From: DRWZ01 sp964601505
GTDB taxonomy: Bacteria > Calescibacteriota > Calescibacteriia > Calescibacteriales > Calescibacteriaceae
Assembly (NCBI GenBank): GCA_964601505.1
Contig: CAZRNR010000037.1
Location: 1 to 21,760, forward strand
Direction: 5' to 3'
Length of the DNA stretch: 21,760 nucleotides
Shown: positions 21,633 to 21,760 of the stretch, piece by piece
How the letters are laid out: each line of letters starts with the position of its first letter
Position numbering within the stretch: position 1 is the first letter of the stretch
The notes under the pieces: model-generated
The model's database searches: none
Seen by the model: only the letters and a program-made list of their open reading frames with translations
What the model was told of the DNA's origin: nothing
Position numbers and translations under genes: made by a program

Positions 21633-21760
21633 ATGAGATATGAAACTTCTTTCAAAGAACTAATCTTGGGTGCAGAGGAAGAAATCCTCTCTCTTATCAT
21701 AGGTCTTAATCTTAAAATCTTAGAAGTTAAAAATGTTGAATTCCCTCAGGTCAGAGAAAA
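21633..21760 (+). CDS. N-terminus of an Rpn/PD-(D/E)XK nuclease-family transposase-like protein (partial)
   Basis: The window ends after 42 codons. The sequence begins MRYETSFKELILGAEEEILS and continues with LNLKILEVKNVEFPQVREK. The pattern 'FK.L......E.ILSL..G......V.N.E.P.VRE.R.D' is typical of the start of Rpn (recombination-promoting nuclease) family proteins, in which the next residues carry the PD-(D/E)XK catalytic motif (R-AD, then E.Q). These proteins are common mobile-element or phase-variable nucleases. The catalytic part lies outside the window, so this is a partial call. No inverted repeat or target duplication is visible upstream. Confidence 0.55.
   Translation, partial: MRYETSFKELILGAEEEILSLIIGLNLKILEVKNVEFPQVRE

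Noticed and set aside
1..21760. CRISPR arrays, tRNA and rRNA genes
   Set aside because: No regularly spaced repeats, no tRNA T-arm/acceptor pattern and no rRNA-like conserved stretches were found by eye on either strand.

Overview
The window is AT-rich bacterial chromosome carrying ordinary housekeeping genes on both strands, mostly singly or in pairs, with several unusually long AT-rich gaps. A FliM flagellar switch protein and LpxA (lipid A synthesis) point to a flagellated, diderm bacterium with lipopolysaccharide. A class I photolyase suggests exposure to light. Thi4-type thiazole synthase, a DUF6775-like protein and PyrK fit a thermophilic or anaerobic lineage, but I cannot name the phylum from sequence alone. 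Several genes (trpD, the Rrf2 regulator, the membrane-anchored protein at the right) have a -10 hexamer so close to the start codon that their mRNAs would be leaderless or nearly so. Others (thi4, the 16.4 kb gene, the 18.8 kb lipoprotein) have strong Shine-Dalgarno sites.

Layout. 0.1-3.6 kb: a CrtC/AttH-like protein, then hemA and trpD on the minus strand. 3.6-4.4 kb: a gap with a possible small transcription unit. 4.4-7.6 kb: class II aldolase, dapB and, convergent, a photolyase. 7.8-11.0 kb: thi4 overlapping a DUF6775-like gene, a solo biotinyl protein whose 3' end overlaps folD tail to tail, and a small four-helix haem-copper-oxidase-like membrane protein. 11.2-14.1 kb: M23 peptidase, fliM with an unusual charged N-terminal extension, and lpxA. 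14.1-14.7 kb: a degenerate IS200/IS605-type element consisting of end sequences only. It keeps a near-perfect promoter reading into a TnpB-guide-RNA-like (omega RNA) fold that ends in the typical GTAGTTCAC right end; this is the most notable item. 14.7-16.3 kb: mnmA followed by an Fe-S-type Rrf2 regulator. 16.4-18.3 kb: an unrecognised acidic-tailed protein that may bind single-stranded nucleic acid, then a CPA2-type antiporter. 18.8-21.3 kb: a lipoprotein translationally coupled to PyrK, and a convergent membrane-anchored protein. The window ends inside an Rpn-like nuclease gene.

Few of these genes form pathways with their neighbours. The meaningful links are mnmA with the Rrf2 regulator (sulfur and Fe-S metabolism), thi4 with the DUF6775-like gene (overlapping reading frames), and the lipoprotein with pyrK (stop/start overlap).
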